This document shows positions 17,424-29,048 of a DNA stretch of 64,000 nt, piece after piece. Where the stretch lies: positions 558,001 to 622,000 of the forward strand of contig NZ_CP019427.1 of NCBI RefSeq assembly GCF_009834545.1, written 5' to 3'. The position numbers were made by a program, and so were the translations under genes. The notes under the pieces were generated by a model. It was not told where the DNA came from. It made no database searches and was given only the letters and a program-made list of their open reading frames with translations. Origin of the DNA: Pseudomonas sp. S04 (GTDB lineage Bacteria; Pseudomonadota; Gammaproteobacteria; Pseudomonadales; Pseudomonadaceae). Within the stretch, counting starts at the first letter, position 1. Each line of letters begins with the position of its first letter.

Positions 17424-19342
17424 ACGACTCGGTGAACAGCGGCGCGCGCATCGAACTGCTCAGCCCGCGCCTGGCGAACCAGATCGCCGCTGGTGAAGTA
17501 GTCGAGCGCCCCGCCTCGGTAATCAAGGAGTTGCTGGAGAACAGCCTCGACTCCGGCGCCCGGCGCATTGATGTCGATGTCGAACAGGGTGGGGTCAAGC
17601 TGCTGCGGGTTCGCGACGATGGCCGGGGGATCCCGGCCGATGACCTGCCCCTGGCCCTGGCCCGTCACGCCACCAGCAAGATCCGCAACCTGGAAGACCT
17701 CGAGCAGGTGATGAGCCTGGGGTTTCGCGGTGAGGCCCTGGCCTCCATCAGTTCCGTGGCGCGCCTGACCCTGACGTCACGCACCCGGGATGCCGATCAG
17801 GCTTGGCAGGTCGAGACCGAAGGCCGTGACATGGCGCCCCGGGTCCAACCGGCGGCCCACCCGGTGGGCACCTCGGTGGAAGTGCGCGACCTGTTTTTCA
17901 ACACCCCGGCGCGGCGCAAGTTTCTCAAGACTGAAAAGACCGAATTCGATCACCTGCAAGAAGTGATCAAGCGCTTGGCACTGGCGCGCTTTGATGTGGC
18001 CTTCCACCTGCGGCACAACGGCAAGACCATCCTCAGCCTGCACGAGGCCCATGATGATGCGGCCCGTGCGCGGCGGGTGGCAGCCATCTGCGGCTCGGGT
18101 TTCCTGGAGCAGGCATTGCCGATCGAGATCGAGCGCAATGGCTTGCATCTGTGGGGCTGGGTCGGGTTGCCGACGTTCAACCGCAGCCAGGCGGACATGC
18201 AGTATTTCTTCGTCAACGGCCGTGCGGTGCGCGACAAGCTGGTGGCCCATGCGGTGCGCCAGGCGTATCGCGACGTGCTGTTCAACGGGCGCCATCCGAC
18301 TTTCGCGCTGTTTTTCGAAGTCGACCCGGCGGCGGTCGACGTCAACGTGCACCCGACCAAACACGAAGTGCGCTTTCGCGATGGGCGCATGGTTCACGAC
18401 TTCCTGTATGGCACTCTGCACCGCGCCCTCGGCGATGTGCGTCCGGAAGACCAGTTGGCCGCGCCAGCGCCGGTCGCCGGCATGGTTCGTCCCACCGGGA
18501 TCGAGGCCGGGGAGTTCGGTCCACAAGGGGAAATGCGTCTGGCGGCCAATGCGCTGCTTGAGCAACCCCAGGGCCAGCCGACATTCAATACCGGCGCTGC
18601 GCCGGGCTCGGGTGCCGGTGCCGGTTATCAGTACCAATACACGCCACGGCCCCAAGGTGCCGGCGTGCCGGTGGCTGAGGCCCAGGCGGCCTATCGCGAG
18701 TTTTTTGCACCCTTGCCCGAGGCGAATGCCGCGGCGTTGCCGGAGGGTCAGGACGACATTCCACCCTTGGGCTACGCCCTGGCGCAGCTCAAGGGTATCT
18801 ACATTCTTGCGGAAAACGCTCAAGGCCTGGTCCTGGTGGACATGCACGCCGCCCACGAACGGATCATGTACGAGCGCCTGAAGGTGGCAATGGCCAGCGA
18901 AGGCCTGAGCGGCCAGCCGCTGCTGGTGCCCGAATCCCTGGCAGTCAGCCAGCGCGAAGCCGACTGTGCGGAAGAGCACGTCAGCTGGTTCCAGCGCCTG
19001 GGCTTCGAGCTGCAGCGCCTGGGCCCGGAAACCCTGGGTATCCGGCAGATCCCGGCGCTGCTCAAGCAGGCCGAGGCCAATCGCCTGGTGCAGGACGTTT
19101 TGGCGGACTTGATGGAGTACGGCACCAGCGACCGTATCCAGGCGCACCTCAACGAGTTGCTCGGGACCATGGCCTGCCACGGCGCGATCCGCGCCAACCG
19201 GCGCCTGGCCCTGCCGGAAATGAACGGTCTGCTGCGTGACATGGAAAACACCGAGCGCAGCGGTCAATGCAACCATGGCCGACCGACCTGGACCCAATTG
19301 GGCCTGGACGATCTGGACAAACTGTTCTTGCGCGGTCGTTGA
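17420..19342 (+). CDS. mutL: DNA mismatch repair protein MutL
   Basis: A 640-residue GHKL ATPase that links MutS mismatch recognition to strand incision. The ATP site is built from [28 protein letters not shown] and [27 protein letters not shown] is the transducer domain. A low-complexity linker spans about 355-440. The C-terminal dimer domain contains [15 protein letters not shown], which fits the D(Q/M)HAxxExxxxE metal-dependent endonuclease motif, so this MutL is probably a nicking enzyme, as expected where mutH is absent. Its stop overlaps the miaA start by one base. Confidence 0.96.
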   Translation: MNDSVNSGARIELLSPRLANQIAAGEVVERPASVIKELLENSLDSGARRIDVDVEQGGVKLLRVRDDGRGIPADDLPLALARHATSKIRNLEDLEQVMSLGFRGEALASISSVARLTLTSRTRDADQAWQVETEGRDMAPRVQPAAHPVGTSVEVRDLFFNTPARRKFLKTEKTEFDHLQEVIKRLALARFDVAFHLRHNGKTILSLHEAHDDAARARRVAAICGSGFLEQALPIEIERNGLHLWGWVGLPTFNRSQADMQYFFVNGRAVRDKLVAHAVRQAYRDVLFNGRHPTFALFFEVDPAAVDVNVHPTKHEVRFRDGRMVHDFLYGTLHRALGDVRPEDQLAAPAPVAGMVRPTGIEAGEFGPQGEMRLAANALLEQPQGQPTFNTGAAPGSGAGAGYQYQYTPRPQGAGVPVAEAQAAYREFFAPLPEANAAALPEGQDDIPPLGYALAQLKGIYILAENAQGLVLVDMHAAHERIMYERLKVAMASEGLSGQPLLVPESLAVSQREADCAEEHVSWFQRLGFELQRLGPETLGIRQIPALLKQAEANRLVQDVLADLMEYGTSDRIQAHLNELLGTMACHGAIRANRRLALPEMNGLLRDMENTERSGQCNHGRPTWTQLGLDDLDKLFLRGR

Positions 19343-20313
19343 TGAGCCAGCTCCCTCCAGCGATTTTCCTGATGGGCCCGACCGCTGCGGGCAAGACCGA
19401 TTTGGCCATCGAGCTGACCAAGGTGCTGCCCTGTGAGCTGATCAGCGTCGATTCGGCGCTGGTCTACCGGGGCATGGATATCGGCACGGCCAAGCCGTCA
19501 AAGGCCTTGCTGGCGGAGTTTCCCCACCGCCTGATCGATATTCTCGACCCGGCCGACGCCTATTCGGCCGCGGATTTCCGTCGCGATGCTCTCGAGGCCA
19601 TGGCCGAGATCACCGCGCGCGGCAAGATCCCGCTGCTGGTGGGCGGCACCATGCTTTATTACAAGGCGTTGATCGACGGCCTGGCCGAGATGCCCGCTGC
19701 CGACCCGCAGATTCGTGCCGAGATCGAGGCAGAGGCGGCCCGCCTTGGCTGGCAGGCCCTGCACGATCAATTGGCGGTGATTGACCCCGTTTCCGCGGCC
19801 CGCATTCACCCCAACGATCCGCAGCGCCTGAGTCGGGCGCTGGAAGTCTATCGGGCCAGCGGCCAGAGCATGACCGAGCTGCGCGCACGACAATCTGCGC
19901 AAAGTACTGAAGCAGGCGCTTCGGGACGCCCACAATTGCCCTATACTGTCGCAAACTTGGCCATTGCCCCGGCAAATCGCCAGGTGCTGCATGAGCGAAT
20001 TAAACAAAGATTCACACAAATGTTGGAACAGGGGTTCATTGACGAGGTCGTAGCCCTGCGTAAAAGAAGTGACCTGCATTCGGGGTTGCCGTCTATACGC
20101 GCTGTAGGCTACCGACAAGTCTGGGATTACCTGGATGGCAAGCTGACGTCAGCCGAGATGCAGGAGCGTGGAATCATTGCCACGCGCCAATTGGCGAAGC
20201 GCCAGTTCACCTGGCTGCGCAGTTGGGCTGATTTGCACTGGCTGGACAGCCTCGATTGCGACAATCTGCCACGCGCCTTGAAATACTTGGGATCGGTCTC
20301 CATATTGAGCTGA
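19342..20313 (+). CDS. miaA: tRNA dimethylallyltransferase MiaA
   Basis: A 323-residue enzyme that adds the isopentenyl group to A37 of tRNAs reading UNN codons. The P-loop is [17 protein letters not shown], then [18 protein letters not shown], and [13 protein letters not shown] binds the prenyl donor. [15 protein letters not shown] and [12 protein letters not shown] complete the family set. The start overlaps the mutL stop (TGATG). hfq follows 96 bp later, so miaA may contain or precede promoters for hfq, as in E. coli. Confidence 0.95.
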   Translation: MSQLPPAIFLMGPTAAGKTDLAIELTKVLPCELISVDSALVYRGMDIGTAKPSKALLAEFPHRLIDILDPADAYSAADFRRDALEAMAEITARGKIPLLVGGTMLYYKALIDGLAEMPAADPQIRAEIEAEAARLGWQALHDQLAVIDPVSAARIHPNDPQRLSRALEVYRASGQSMTELRARQSAQSTEAGASGRPQLPYTVANLAIAPANRQVLHERIKQRFTQMLEQGFIDEVVALRKRSDLHSGLPSIRAVGYRQVWDYLDGKLTSAEMQERGIIATRQLAKRQFTWLRSWADLHWLDSLDCDNLPRALKYLGSVSILS

Positions 20314-20409
20314 GTCCTTGCAATTGCCGTCTATCCTTGGGGGTGTGACGGCTGAAAGCTTTCTGCTTACCTATTTTTTTATTATTAAATCCTTAAAGGA
20401 GTGCGGCAC

Positions 20410-20670
20410 ATGTCAAAAGGGCATTCGCTACAAGACCCTTACTTGAATACTTTACGTAAAGAGAAAGTTGGGGTTTCCATCTACCTGGTCAACGGGATCA
20501 AACTGCAAGGCACGATCGAGTCGTTCGACCAGTTCGTCATCCTGCTGAAGAACACCGTCAGCCAGATGGTCTACAAGCACGCTATCTCTACAGTGGTACC
20601 GGTTCGTCCAATTCGTCTGCCTAGCGCAACCGAATCCGAACAGGGTGACGCTGAGCCAGGTAACGCCTGA
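20410..20670 (+). CDS. hfq: RNA chaperone Hfq
   Basis: An 86-residue Sm-like protein forming hexamers that pair small RNAs with mRNAs and, in Pseudomonas, act with Crc on carbon-catabolite control. [18 protein letters not shown] and [20 protein letters not shown] form Sm1, and [13 protein letters not shown] is Sm2 with the YKHA motif. The C-terminal tail is short (about 15 residues), as usual for the genus. AAAGGAG lies before the ATG. A GTG three codons upstream overlaps that site and is rejected. hflX starts 12 bases after the stop. Confidence 0.98.
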   Translation: MSKGHSLQDPYLNTLRKEKVGVSIYLVNGIKLQGTIESFDQFVILLKNTVSQMVYKHAISTVVPVRPIRLPSATESEQGDAEPGNA

Positions 20671-20682
20671 TAGGAGTCTCCT

Positions 20683-21984
20683 TTGTTCTTTGAGCGCCAC
20701 GGTGGTGGTGAACGAGTGATCCTTGTTCACTTGGATGGACAGGACCCTGAGGCGCGCGAAGATCCGCAGGAGTTTCAGGAACTGGCTAATTCGGCGGGCG
20801 CCGAGACCGTTGCGTTTTTTAACGTGCCGCGTCATCGGCCAACCGCCAAATTCCTGATTGGCAGCGGCAAGGTCGAGGAGCTACGCGACCTGGTCCATGC
20901 CGAAAAGGCCGATCTGGTAATTTTCAATCACATCCTCACGCCCAGTCAGGAACGTAACCTCGAACGTGTTTTCGAGTGTCGCGTGATCGACCGTACCGGT
21001 CTGATTCTCGATATTTTCGCCCAGCGCGCCCGTACCCATGAAGGCAAGCTCCAGGTCGAACTGGCCCAGCTTGACCACATGAGCACCCGCCTGGTTCGTG
21101 GCTGGACTCACCTTGAGCGTCAGGGTGGCGGTATCGGCATGCGTGGCCCGGGTGAAACCCAGTTGGAAACCGACCGCCGCCTGCTGCGGGTTCGCCTGCG
21201 ACAGATCAAGGGGCGGCTGGAAAAAGTGCGTAGCCAGCGCGAGCAATCGCGACGGGGTCGATCGCGTGCAGATATTCCTACCGTGTCTCTGGTGGGGTAT
21301 ACCAACGCCGGTAAATCCACGCTCTTCAACAACGTCACTAAATCCGACGTGTACGCGGCTGACCAGTTGTTTGCCACGCTGGACCCGACCTTGCGCCGTC
21401 TGGAACTGGACGACCTGGGGCCGATTGTCCTGGCGGACACTGTGGGTTTCATCCGCCACTTGCCGCACAAGCTGGTCGAGGCATTTCGGTCTACGCTCGA
21501 AGAGTCGAGCAACTCCGACTTGCTGTTGCACGTGATCGATGCGGCCGAACCGGATCGCATGTTGCAGATCGAGCAGGTGATGGTGGTGCTGGGCGAGATT
21601 GGGGCTCAGGACTTGCCGATCCTCGAGGTCTATAACAAACTCGATTTGCTTGAAGGCGTTGAGCCACAAATCCAGCGCGATGCCGATGGCAAGCCGCAAC
21701 GGGTCTGGCTCTCGGCGCGTGATGGCAGTGGTCTGGAATTACTTGAGCAAGCGATTGCCGAGTTGCTGGGCAGTGAGTTGTTTGTGGGTACATTGCGTTT
21801 GCCGCAACGATTCGCTCGACTGCGCGCACAGTTCTTCGAGCTGGGCGCAGTACAGAAAGAAGAATACGACGAAGAAGGCATCAGTTTGCTGGACGTTCGT
21901 TTGCCACGGGTCGAACTCAATCGACTGGTGAGCCGCGAGGGAATGCAGCCGCTGGAATTCATCGAGCAACACACTTTGCAATAA
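20683..21984 (+). CDS. hflX: Ribosome-associated GTPase HflX
   Basis: A 433-residue GTPase that splits stalled ribosomes. The N-terminal HflX domain is followed by a helical linker (GPGETQLETDRRLLR) and the G domain with G1 GYTNAGKSTLFN, G2 ATLDPTLRRL, G3 DTVGFIRHLP and G4 NKLD. Translation starts with TTG at 20683, with AGGAG seven bases upstream. No ATG fits the conserved N-terminus FFERHGGGER. It lies between hfq and hflK in the conserved cluster. Confidence 0.95.
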   Translation: MFFERHGGGERVILVHLDGQDPEAREDPQEFQELANSAGAETVAFFNVPRHRPTAKFLIGSGKVEELRDLVHAEKADLVIFNHILTPSQERNLERVFECRVIDRTGLILDIFAQRARTHEGKLQVELAQLDHMSTRLVRGWTHLERQGGGIGMRGPGETQLETDRRLLRVRLRQIKGRLEKVRSQREQSRRGRSRADIPTVSLVGYTNAGKSTLFNNVTKSDVYAADQLFATLDPTLRRLELDDLGPIVLADTVGFIRHLPHKLVEAFRSTLEESSNSDLLLHVIDAAEPDRMLQIEQVMVVLGEIGAQDLPILEVYNKLDLLEGVEPQIQRDADGKPQRVWLSARDGSGLELLEQAIAELLGSELFVGTLRLPQRFARLRAQFFELGAVQKEEYDEEGISLLDVRLPRVELNRLVSREGMQPLEFIEQHTLQ

Positions 21985-22080
21985 AAGCCTGAAAAAGCGG
22001 TTGTGCCGCTATGACGGGCATTCTGTAGCATTGGTCGGCGCGCCGTGGGTGCGTCTTTGCTTTATCAGATGGAGAGCGCT

Positions 22081-23247
22081 ATGGCTTGGAATGAGCCGGG
22101 TGGCAACTCGAATAATCAGGATCCTTGGGGTGGTAAGCGCCGCAATAATGGCGACCGCAAGGGGCCACCAGATCTCGACGAGGCCTTCCGAAAGCTGCAG
22201 GAAAGCCTGAATGGGTTGTTCGGTGGTGGTAAAAAACGTGGTGACGATGGCGGTAGTTCGAGCAAGGGCGGCGGTTATGGCCTGCTCGGCATCGGCCTCG
22301 TCGTGCTGGCGGCCGTGTGGCTGTACAGCGCGGTTTATGTGGTCGACGAGCAGGAGCAAGCCGTAGTGCTGCGCTTCGGCAAGTACTACGAGACCGTTGG
22401 CCCGGGCCTGAACATCTACCTCCCGCCGATCGACAAGAAGTACATGGAAAACGTCACGCGTGAGCGTGCCTATACCAAGCAGGGTCAAATGCTGACTGAA
22501 GACGAGAACATCGTCGAAGTGCCGCTGACCGTGCAGTACAAGATCAGCAACCTGCAGGACTTCGTGCTGAACGTCGATCAGCCGGAAATCAGCCTCCAGC
22601 ACGCAACCGACAGTGCCCTGCGCCACGTGGTGGGTTCTACCGCCATGGACCAGGTGCTGACTGAAGGTCGTGAATTGATGGCCAGCGAAATCAAGGAGCG
22701 TCTGCAACGCTTCCTCGATACCTATCGCACCGGTATCACCGTGACCCAGGTCAACGTACAGAACGCAGCGGCACCGCGTGAAGTGCAGGAAGCCTTCGAT
22801 GACGTGATCCGTGCCCGTGAAGACGAGCAGCGTTCGCGCAACCAGGCTGAAACCTATGCCAACGGCGTCGTGCCGGAAGCGCGTGGTCAGGCCCAACGCA
22901 TCATCGAAGACGCCAACGGTTACCGTGACGAAACAGTCTCGCGCGCCAAGGGTGAGGCCGACCGCTTCACCAAGCTGGTGGCCGAGTACCGCAAGGCTCC
23001 GGAAGTCACTCGTGAGCGTCTGTACCTGGACACCATGCAGGAAGTCTTCAGCAACACCAGCAAGGTTCTCGTGACCGGCAACAAGAATGGCCAGAGCAAT
23101 CTGCTGTACTTGCCGCTGGACAAGATGATCGACAGTGGCCGTCCTGCCAGCGCTCCGGCGACCGGTGCCGCGGCCAGCAGCAATGAAGCGAATGCGCGTG
23201 CGGCAGCAGATCTGCAGCAACAGGCACGTACCAGGGAGAGTCGCTGA
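22081..23247 (+). CDS. hflK: FtsH protease modulator HflK
   Basis: A 388-residue inner-membrane SPFH/Band 7 protein that, with HflC, encloses FtsH and restrains its access to membrane substrates. The N-terminus is Gly/Asn-rich (MAWNEPGGNSNNQDPWGG), with one membrane anchor around residues 70-88 (GYGLLGIGLVVLAAVWLYS) and a periplasmic SPFH domain beginning VVDEQEQAVVLRFGK. A coiled stretch with EARGQAQRIIEDA follows. GGAG lies before the start. An in-frame codon 36 bases upstream is less likely. hflC overlaps the stop by one base. Confidence 0.95.
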   Translation: MAWNEPGGNSNNQDPWGGKRRNNGDRKGPPDLDEAFRKLQESLNGLFGGGKKRGDDGGSSSKGGGYGLLGIGLVVLAAVWLYSAVYVVDEQEQAVVLRFGKYYETVGPGLNIYLPPIDKKYMENVTRERAYTKQGQMLTEDENIVEVPLTVQYKISNLQDFVLNVDQPEISLQHATDSALRHVVGSTAMDQVLTEGRELMASEIKERLQRFLDTYRTGITVTQVNVQNAAAPREVQEAFDDVIRAREDEQRSRNQAETYANGVVPEARGQAQRIIEDANGYRDETVSRAKGEADRFTKLVAEYRKAPEVTRERLYLDTMQEVFSNTSKVLVTGNKNGQSNLLYLPLDKMIDSGRPASAPATGAAASSNEANARAAADLQQQARTRESR

Positions 23248-24116
23248 TGAGCAATAAATCGCTGATCGCCCTTATTGTCGGCGTTGTCGTGGCGATCGCT
23301 GCCTGGAACTGCTTCTACATCGTGGCTCAGACCGAGCGTGCGGTGTTGCTGCAGTTCGGCCGCGTGGTCCAGGCTGATGTCCAGCCAGGCCTGCATGTGA
23401 AAGTGCCCTACGTTAACCAGGTGCGTAAATTTGACGCACGCCTGATGACCCTGGATGCACCGACACAGCGTTTCCTGACGCTGGAAAAGAAAGCCGTGAT
23501 GGTCGATGCGTACGCCAAGTGGCGAGTCAAGGATGCCGAGCGCTTCTACACTGCGACATCCGGCCTCAAGCAGATTGCCGACGAGCGTTTGTCCCGCCGT
23601 CTGGAATCGGGCCTGCGTGACCAGTTTGGTAAGCGCACCCTGCACGAGGTGGTGTCTGGTGAGCGTGATGCGCTGATGGCGGATATCACGGCTTCGTTGA
23701 ACAAGATGGCGGAACAAGAGCTGGGCATCGAAGTTGTCGATGTTCGGGTCAAGACCATCGACCTGCCGAAGGAAGTGAACCGCAGCGTGTTCGAGCGTAT
23801 GAGCACCGAGCGTGAGCGTGAAGCCCGTGAGCACCGTGCCAAGGGTAACGAGCTGGCAGAAGGCATCCGTGCCGACGCCGATCGTCAGCGCCGCGTACTG
23901 TTGGCTGAAGCCTATCGTGAATCCGAAGAGGTTCGCGGTGACGGTGATGCCCAGGCCGCTTCGATCTACTCCAAGGCCTACGGCCAGGACCAGGAGTTCT
24001 ACGCGTTCTATCGTAGCCTGCGTGCCTACCGTGAAAGCTTCGCGAACAAATCCGACGTCATGGTCCTGGATCCAAGCAGCGACTTCTTCCGTTACCTGGA
24101 AAAAGCCAAGCCTTGA
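23247..24116 (+). CDS. hflC: FtsH protease modulator HflC
   Basis: A 289-residue partner of HflK. It has one N-terminal membrane helix (LIALIVGVVVAIAAWNCFYI), the Band 7 domain starting VAQTERAVLLQFGRVV, a helical EREAREHRAKGNELAEGIRA region and the family's C-terminal VLDPSSDFFRYL. Its ATG shares a base with the hflK stop, so both subunits are coupled. Two hairpins follow, ending the transcript before hisZ. Confidence 0.95.
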   Translation: MSNKSLIALIVGVVVAIAAWNCFYIVAQTERAVLLQFGRVVQADVQPGLHVKVPYVNQVRKFDARLMTLDAPTQRFLTLEKKAVMVDAYAKWRVKDAERFYTATSGLKQIADERLSRRLESGLRDQFGKRTLHEVVSGERDALMADITASLNKMAEQELGIEVVDVRVKTIDLPKEVNRSVFERMSTEREREAREHRAKGNELAEGIRADADRQRRVLLAEAYRESEEVRGDGDAQAASIYSKAYGQDQEFYAFYRSLRAYRESFANKSDVMVLDPSSDFFRYLEKAKP

Positions 24117-24422
24117 TCCGACACTGATCCAAAAGGAACCCCGCCGGGCGGCTAAAGCCTCTCGCGGGGTGATCCTTTGGGAAAACGTGTGTATGATGCG
24201 GCAGCCGGGAAATTCCCGGCTTTTTTGCGTCTGCACGTTTGATTGCGTGCAGTCGGGTTGAACAACTCGACAGGTTTTTCGAGGAAAGTGTTTGGCGAGG
24301 CCGGATTCAGGCCGATCGCCACGTCGTCCATGCGCGTGAAATTCTGTGCATGGGCCAGACATTTTCTGCTTCACTCAAGGCCGGCCGAGGGTTGGCCGCC
24401 CGGATCAAAGGGGAATGGCGTA
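24117..24422. other. hflC-hisZ intergenic region (306 bp)
   Basis: Contains the two hairpins described at 24133-24226 and about 195 bp of leader before hisZ. No coding frame is supported. The presence of a terminator implies an own promoter for hisZ-purA, which I cannot place with confidence. Confidence 0.6.
24204..24226 (+). terminator. Intrinsic terminator after hflC
   Basis: GCCGGG AAATT CCCGGC followed by TTTTTT. A second, longer imperfect hairpin (CCCCGC...GCGGGG, about 24133-24178) lies just upstream of it. Confidence 0.85.
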
Positions 24423-25610
24423 ATGGCAACGGTAGACCGCTGGCTGCTGCCAGATGGCATCGAAGAAGTACTGCCACCAGAGGCGGCGCGCATTGAAGTG
24501 GCGCGCCGTCAGGTGTTGGATCTGTTCCAGAGCTGGGGTTACGAGTTTGTCGTGACTCCCCATATCGAGTACCTGGAATCCCTGCTGACCGGTGCGGGCC
24601 AGGACCTGGATCTGCGCACCTTCAAGGTCATCGACCCGCAGTCTGGCCGGCAGATGGGTTTTCGTGCCGACATCACGCCGCAAGTGGCGCGCATCGATGC
24701 GCACACCCTGCGCCGCGAAGGCCCGAGCCGCCTGTGCTACGCCGGCAGTGTGCTGCATGCGCAGCCCCGTGCCTTGTCGACTTCGCGCAGCCCGATCCAG
24801 CTGGGCGCCGAGTTGTACGGCGACGCCAGCCCGAGTAGCGACGTCGAAGTCATCAGCCTGATGCTGGCCATGCTGCAACTGGCCGATGTGCCGGATGTGC
24901 ACATGGACCTGGGCCACGTCGGTATCTACCGCGGCCTGGCCCGTGCGGCCGGTTTGTCCGGTGAGGTCGAGCAACAGCTGTTCGACGCCTTGCAACGCAA
25001 GGCTATCGACGAGGTCATTACCTTGACCGAAGGCCTGCCTGCCGACCTGGCGGGCATGCTGCGGGCGCTGGTCGACCTGTGTGGCGGCCGTGAAGTGCTG
25101 GCTGCTGCCCGTGAGCGCCTGGCCCAGGCGCCGGCGCCGGTGCTGGCAGCGCTGGACGACTTGCTGGCGATTGCCGAGCGGCTGTCCGTGCGTTTCCCGC
25201 AGTTGCCGCTGTACTTCGACCTGGGTGAGCTGCGTGGCTACCACTACCACACCGGTGTGGTGTTCGCGGTATTCGTGCCGGGTGTTGGCCAGTCCATTGC
25301 CCAGGGCGGTCGTTACGACGACATCGGCGCCGACTTCGGTCGCGCTCGTCCGGCCACCGGCTTCTCCACCGATTTGAAAACCCTGGTGACCCTGGGGCGT
25401 GCTGAGATCGAGCTACCGTCTGGCGGTATCTGGATGCCTGACAGTACGGATGCGGCACTCTGGCAGCAGGTTTGCCAGTTGCGCAGTGAGGGTCAGCGTG
25501 TCGTCCAGGCATTGCCTGGGCAACCATTGGCCGCCGCCCGTGACGCGGACTGCGACCGGCAATTGATTCAGCAGAACGGGCTTTGGCAAGTATTGCCGCT
25601 GGCTTCTTGA
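24423..25610 (+). CDS. hisZ: ATP phosphoribosyltransferase regulatory subunit HisZ
   Basis: A 395-residue histidyl-tRNA synthetase paralogue that lacks aminoacylation and forms the regulatory half of the short-form HisG enzyme in histidine synthesis. It keeps the class II fold: motif 2 region [37 protein letters not shown] and [18 protein letters not shown] C-terminal strands ([12 protein letters not shown]), followed by [10 protein letters not shown]. Ribosome site is AAAGGGG. purA follows after 54 bp. hisG is not in this window. Confidence 0.93.
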   Translation: MATVDRWLLPDGIEEVLPPEAARIEVARRQVLDLFQSWGYEFVVTPHIEYLESLLTGAGQDLDLRTFKVIDPQSGRQMGFRADITPQVARIDAHTLRREGPSRLCYAGSVLHAQPRALSTSRSPIQLGAELYGDASPSSDVEVISLMLAMLQLADVPDVHMDLGHVGIYRGLARAAGLSGEVEQQLFDALQRKAIDEVITLTEGLPADLAGMLRALVDLCGGREVLAAARERLAQAPAPVLAALDDLLAIAERLSVRFPQLPLYFDLGELRGYHYHTGVVFAVFVPGVGQSIAQGGRYDDIGADFGRARPATGFSTDLKTLVTLGRAEIELPSGGIWMPDSTDAALWQQVCQLRSEGQRVVQALPGQPLAAARDADCDRQLIQQNGLWQVLPLAS

Positions 25611-26954
<1,344 letters not shown>

Positions 26955-26973
26955 TAAGCTGTTGATGTAAAAC

Positions 26974-27001
26974 ACAAAGGGCCCCTGATGGGGCCCTTTG
27001 T
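26974..27001 (+). terminator. Intrinsic terminator after purA
   Basis: ACAAAGGGCCCC TGAT GGGGCCCTTTGT, a perfect 12-bp stem ending in a T-containing tail 19 bases after the purA stop. Confidence 0.88.
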
Positions 27002-27092
27002 CGTTTGTGCCTGCCGGGCGGCATGACCTTTGCTGTGAATATCCCTTCGAGCGTGCTATCAGTTTAATAGCATCCAAGTAGAGGGATTTTCT

Positions 27093-29027
27093 GTGTCGGC
27101 CGTTCTCTCACTGTTACAAAGCCGTTTGTTGCGGCCCGTATTCGTTACCCTTGGTATCGCCCTTTTGGTGCAGGTGCTGGTGGCGGTTGCCCTGACGCGG
27201 AGCACCGTGACCGCCCTGGAGGCGGATCTGGGCGCGCGTCTGGGCGCCGATAGCCAGAAGCTTTCGGGTGAACTGGAGCAGGCCGGACGCGAGGTCACTT
27301 CCAGTCTGGATAACCTCTCCACCAGTACCCGTCAGCGCCTGACGGCCGGTTTGTCTTCGCGACTCGAGGATGAGCAGGCACAACTGCGCGCCACCCTGGA
27401 AAAGGACCTCAAGGACTCGGCCAATGACATGGCCCAGCTCCTGGCATCGGTCGCACCGCGCGCCATGTGGGACAGCGATGTTCCGACCCTGTCCGAGTTC
27501 GCCCGGCGCGCCCAGCGCAATCCCAATGTGTTGTTTGTGGTGTACGACGATGCCACCGGCCAGCACCTGACCCGCTACCTGAACCGGGAAAACCCGATCA
27601 ACAAGGCCCTTTTGGAGAAAGGCCAGGGCGAACGCGCCTTGGATAAAGTGCTGGATGCGGCGAAAAACGATCTGTCGGTGTTCTACGTCGAGGCATCGAT
27701 CAACCCTAATGGCGTGGAAATCGGCAAGGTACTCATGGGGGTTTCCACGGCCTCGGTCGAGGCGGACCTGGCTGCACTCGACAAGCGCTTCTCGGCGCTG
27801 ATCGCCAGCAGCGATCAGCTGGTCGGTGACAGCCTCAAGGGCGCCGCGGCTGACAGCGCTACAGCCATGCGCGCGCGCCTGCAGTCGGCGCAGGCCACTG
27901 CCAGCGAGATGCAGGCCAATACCACCGCTACCGTACAGGAAGCCGCGGCGACTCTGCGCTGGCGGATCGGCATGGCGTTGGCCCTGGTCGGCTGCGGTGT
28001 GTTGCTGCTGCTCGCGGTGGTGCTCGGGCGGCGAGTGGTCAATCGCCTGAAGTTACTGATTGCCGCGATGGATGACCTGGCGGCGGGCGAGGGCGACCTG
28101 ACCAAGCGCGTGCAGATCAACAGCCAGGACGAAATCGGTGACATGGCGTCGGCGGTCAATCGGTTTGTGGATAAGTTGCAGCCGATCGTTCGCGAGGCCG
28201 GTGATGTGGCCCAGCGCACAGGTGTGGAAATCGGCGCCATGAGCCAACGTAACGCCGGGGCCGATGCCGCGGCGAAATCCCAGCGCGATGAAGTGGCAGA
28301 GAGCCTGCGGGCGCTGTCACAGATGGCGGACGAGGCGCAGGCTGAAAGTCATGCCATGCAGGCGGCCTTGCAGCAGGTGGTGGATATTCGCCAGGCGACC
28401 GATGAAAACACCCGTACCTCGGCTCAGGTCGGCAGCTTGATCGAAGCGCTGGCCGGGCAGGTGGATACGGGCGCCAAGGTGATCGAGCGGCTGGCCCAAC
28501 AAAGCGAGCAGATCGAGGTGGTCCTGGAAGTGATCCACGGCATTGCCGAGCAGACCAATCTGCTGGCCCTTAATGCCGCGATCGAAGCGGCGCGGGCCGG
28601 TGAGACCGGGCGCGGTTTCGCGGTTGTGGCGGACGAAGTGCGGGCACTGGCGAGCAAGACACAAAGCTCCACCGGCGACATCCAGGCGCACATCGGTGCC
28701 CTGCAGCAGGGCGCGCGTGAAGCGGTTGCGGCGATCGGCCAGGCAGGGCGCCAGGCCAACGAAGGGTTGTTGGTATTACGCGACAATGCACGGCTGCAGC
28801 AGTCGGTGCAGGCCTCCGTCGAGCAAGTGCATGCGGCCATCGGCCTGGCGACCCAGGCGGCGGCGCACCAGGCCAAGGGCGCGCAAGCGGTGCGTGGGCG
28901 GGTCCAGACCATCCATGCCCAGGCCGAGAAGGCGGCCCAGGCGGTGGTTGAAACCACGGCCAGCGGCAAAGTGCTGGATGGCTTGGCGGCGCAGTTGAAG
29001 GCCAGCCTGGGGCAGTTCCGGGCGTAG
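27093..29027 (+). CDS. Methyl-accepting chemotaxis protein
   Basis: A 644-residue transmembrane chemoreceptor. First membrane helix about 14-34 ([20 protein letters not shown]), a periplasmic region to ~290 with long amphipathic helices and no ligand domain I can name, second membrane helix ~290-311, HAMP ~312-365 ([34 protein letters not shown]), then the cytoplasmic signalling coiled coil. The hairpin tip is present and intact: [20 protein letters not shown] followed by [18 protein letters not shown]. Start is GTG with GAGGG upstream. No CheR-binding pentapeptide at the C-terminus. It converges with the iron permease gene, 21 bp between stops. Ligand unknown. Confidence 0.92.
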   Translation: MSAVLSLLQSRLLRPVFVTLGIALLVQVLVAVALTRSTVTALEADLGARLGADSQKLSGELEQAGREVTSSLDNLSTSTRQRLTAGLSSRLEDEQAQLRATLEKDLKDSANDMAQLLASVAPRAMWDSDVPTLSEFARRAQRNPNVLFVVYDDATGQHLTRYLNRENPINKALLEKGQGERALDKVLDAAKNDLSVFYVEASINPNGVEIGKVLMGVSTASVEADLAALDKRFSALIASSDQLVGDSLKGAAADSATAMRARLQSAQATASEMQANTTATVQEAAATLRWRIGMALALVGCGVLLLLAVVLGRRVVNRLKLLIAAMDDLAAGEGDLTKRVQINSQDEIGDMASAVNRFVDKLQPIVREAGDVAQRTGVEIGAMSQRNAGADAAAKSQRDEVAESLRALSQMADEAQAESHAMQAALQQVVDIRQATDENTRTSAQVGSLIEALAGQVDTGAKVIERLAQQSEQIEVVLEVIHGIAEQTNLLALNAAIEAARAGETGRGFAVVADEVRALASKTQSSTGDIQAHIGALQQGAREAVAAIGQAGRQANEGLLVLRDNARLQQSVQASVEQVHAAIGLATQAAAHQAKGAQAVRGRVQTIHAQAEKAAQAVVETTASGKVLDGLAAQLKASLGQFRA

Positions 29028-29048
29028 GGCTTGCCCGCAATAGCCATC

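Noticed and set aside
20401..20409. GTG start for hfq three codons upstream
   Set aside because: It would overlap the AAGGAG ribosome site, and the ATG at 20410 gives the standard Hfq N-terminus.
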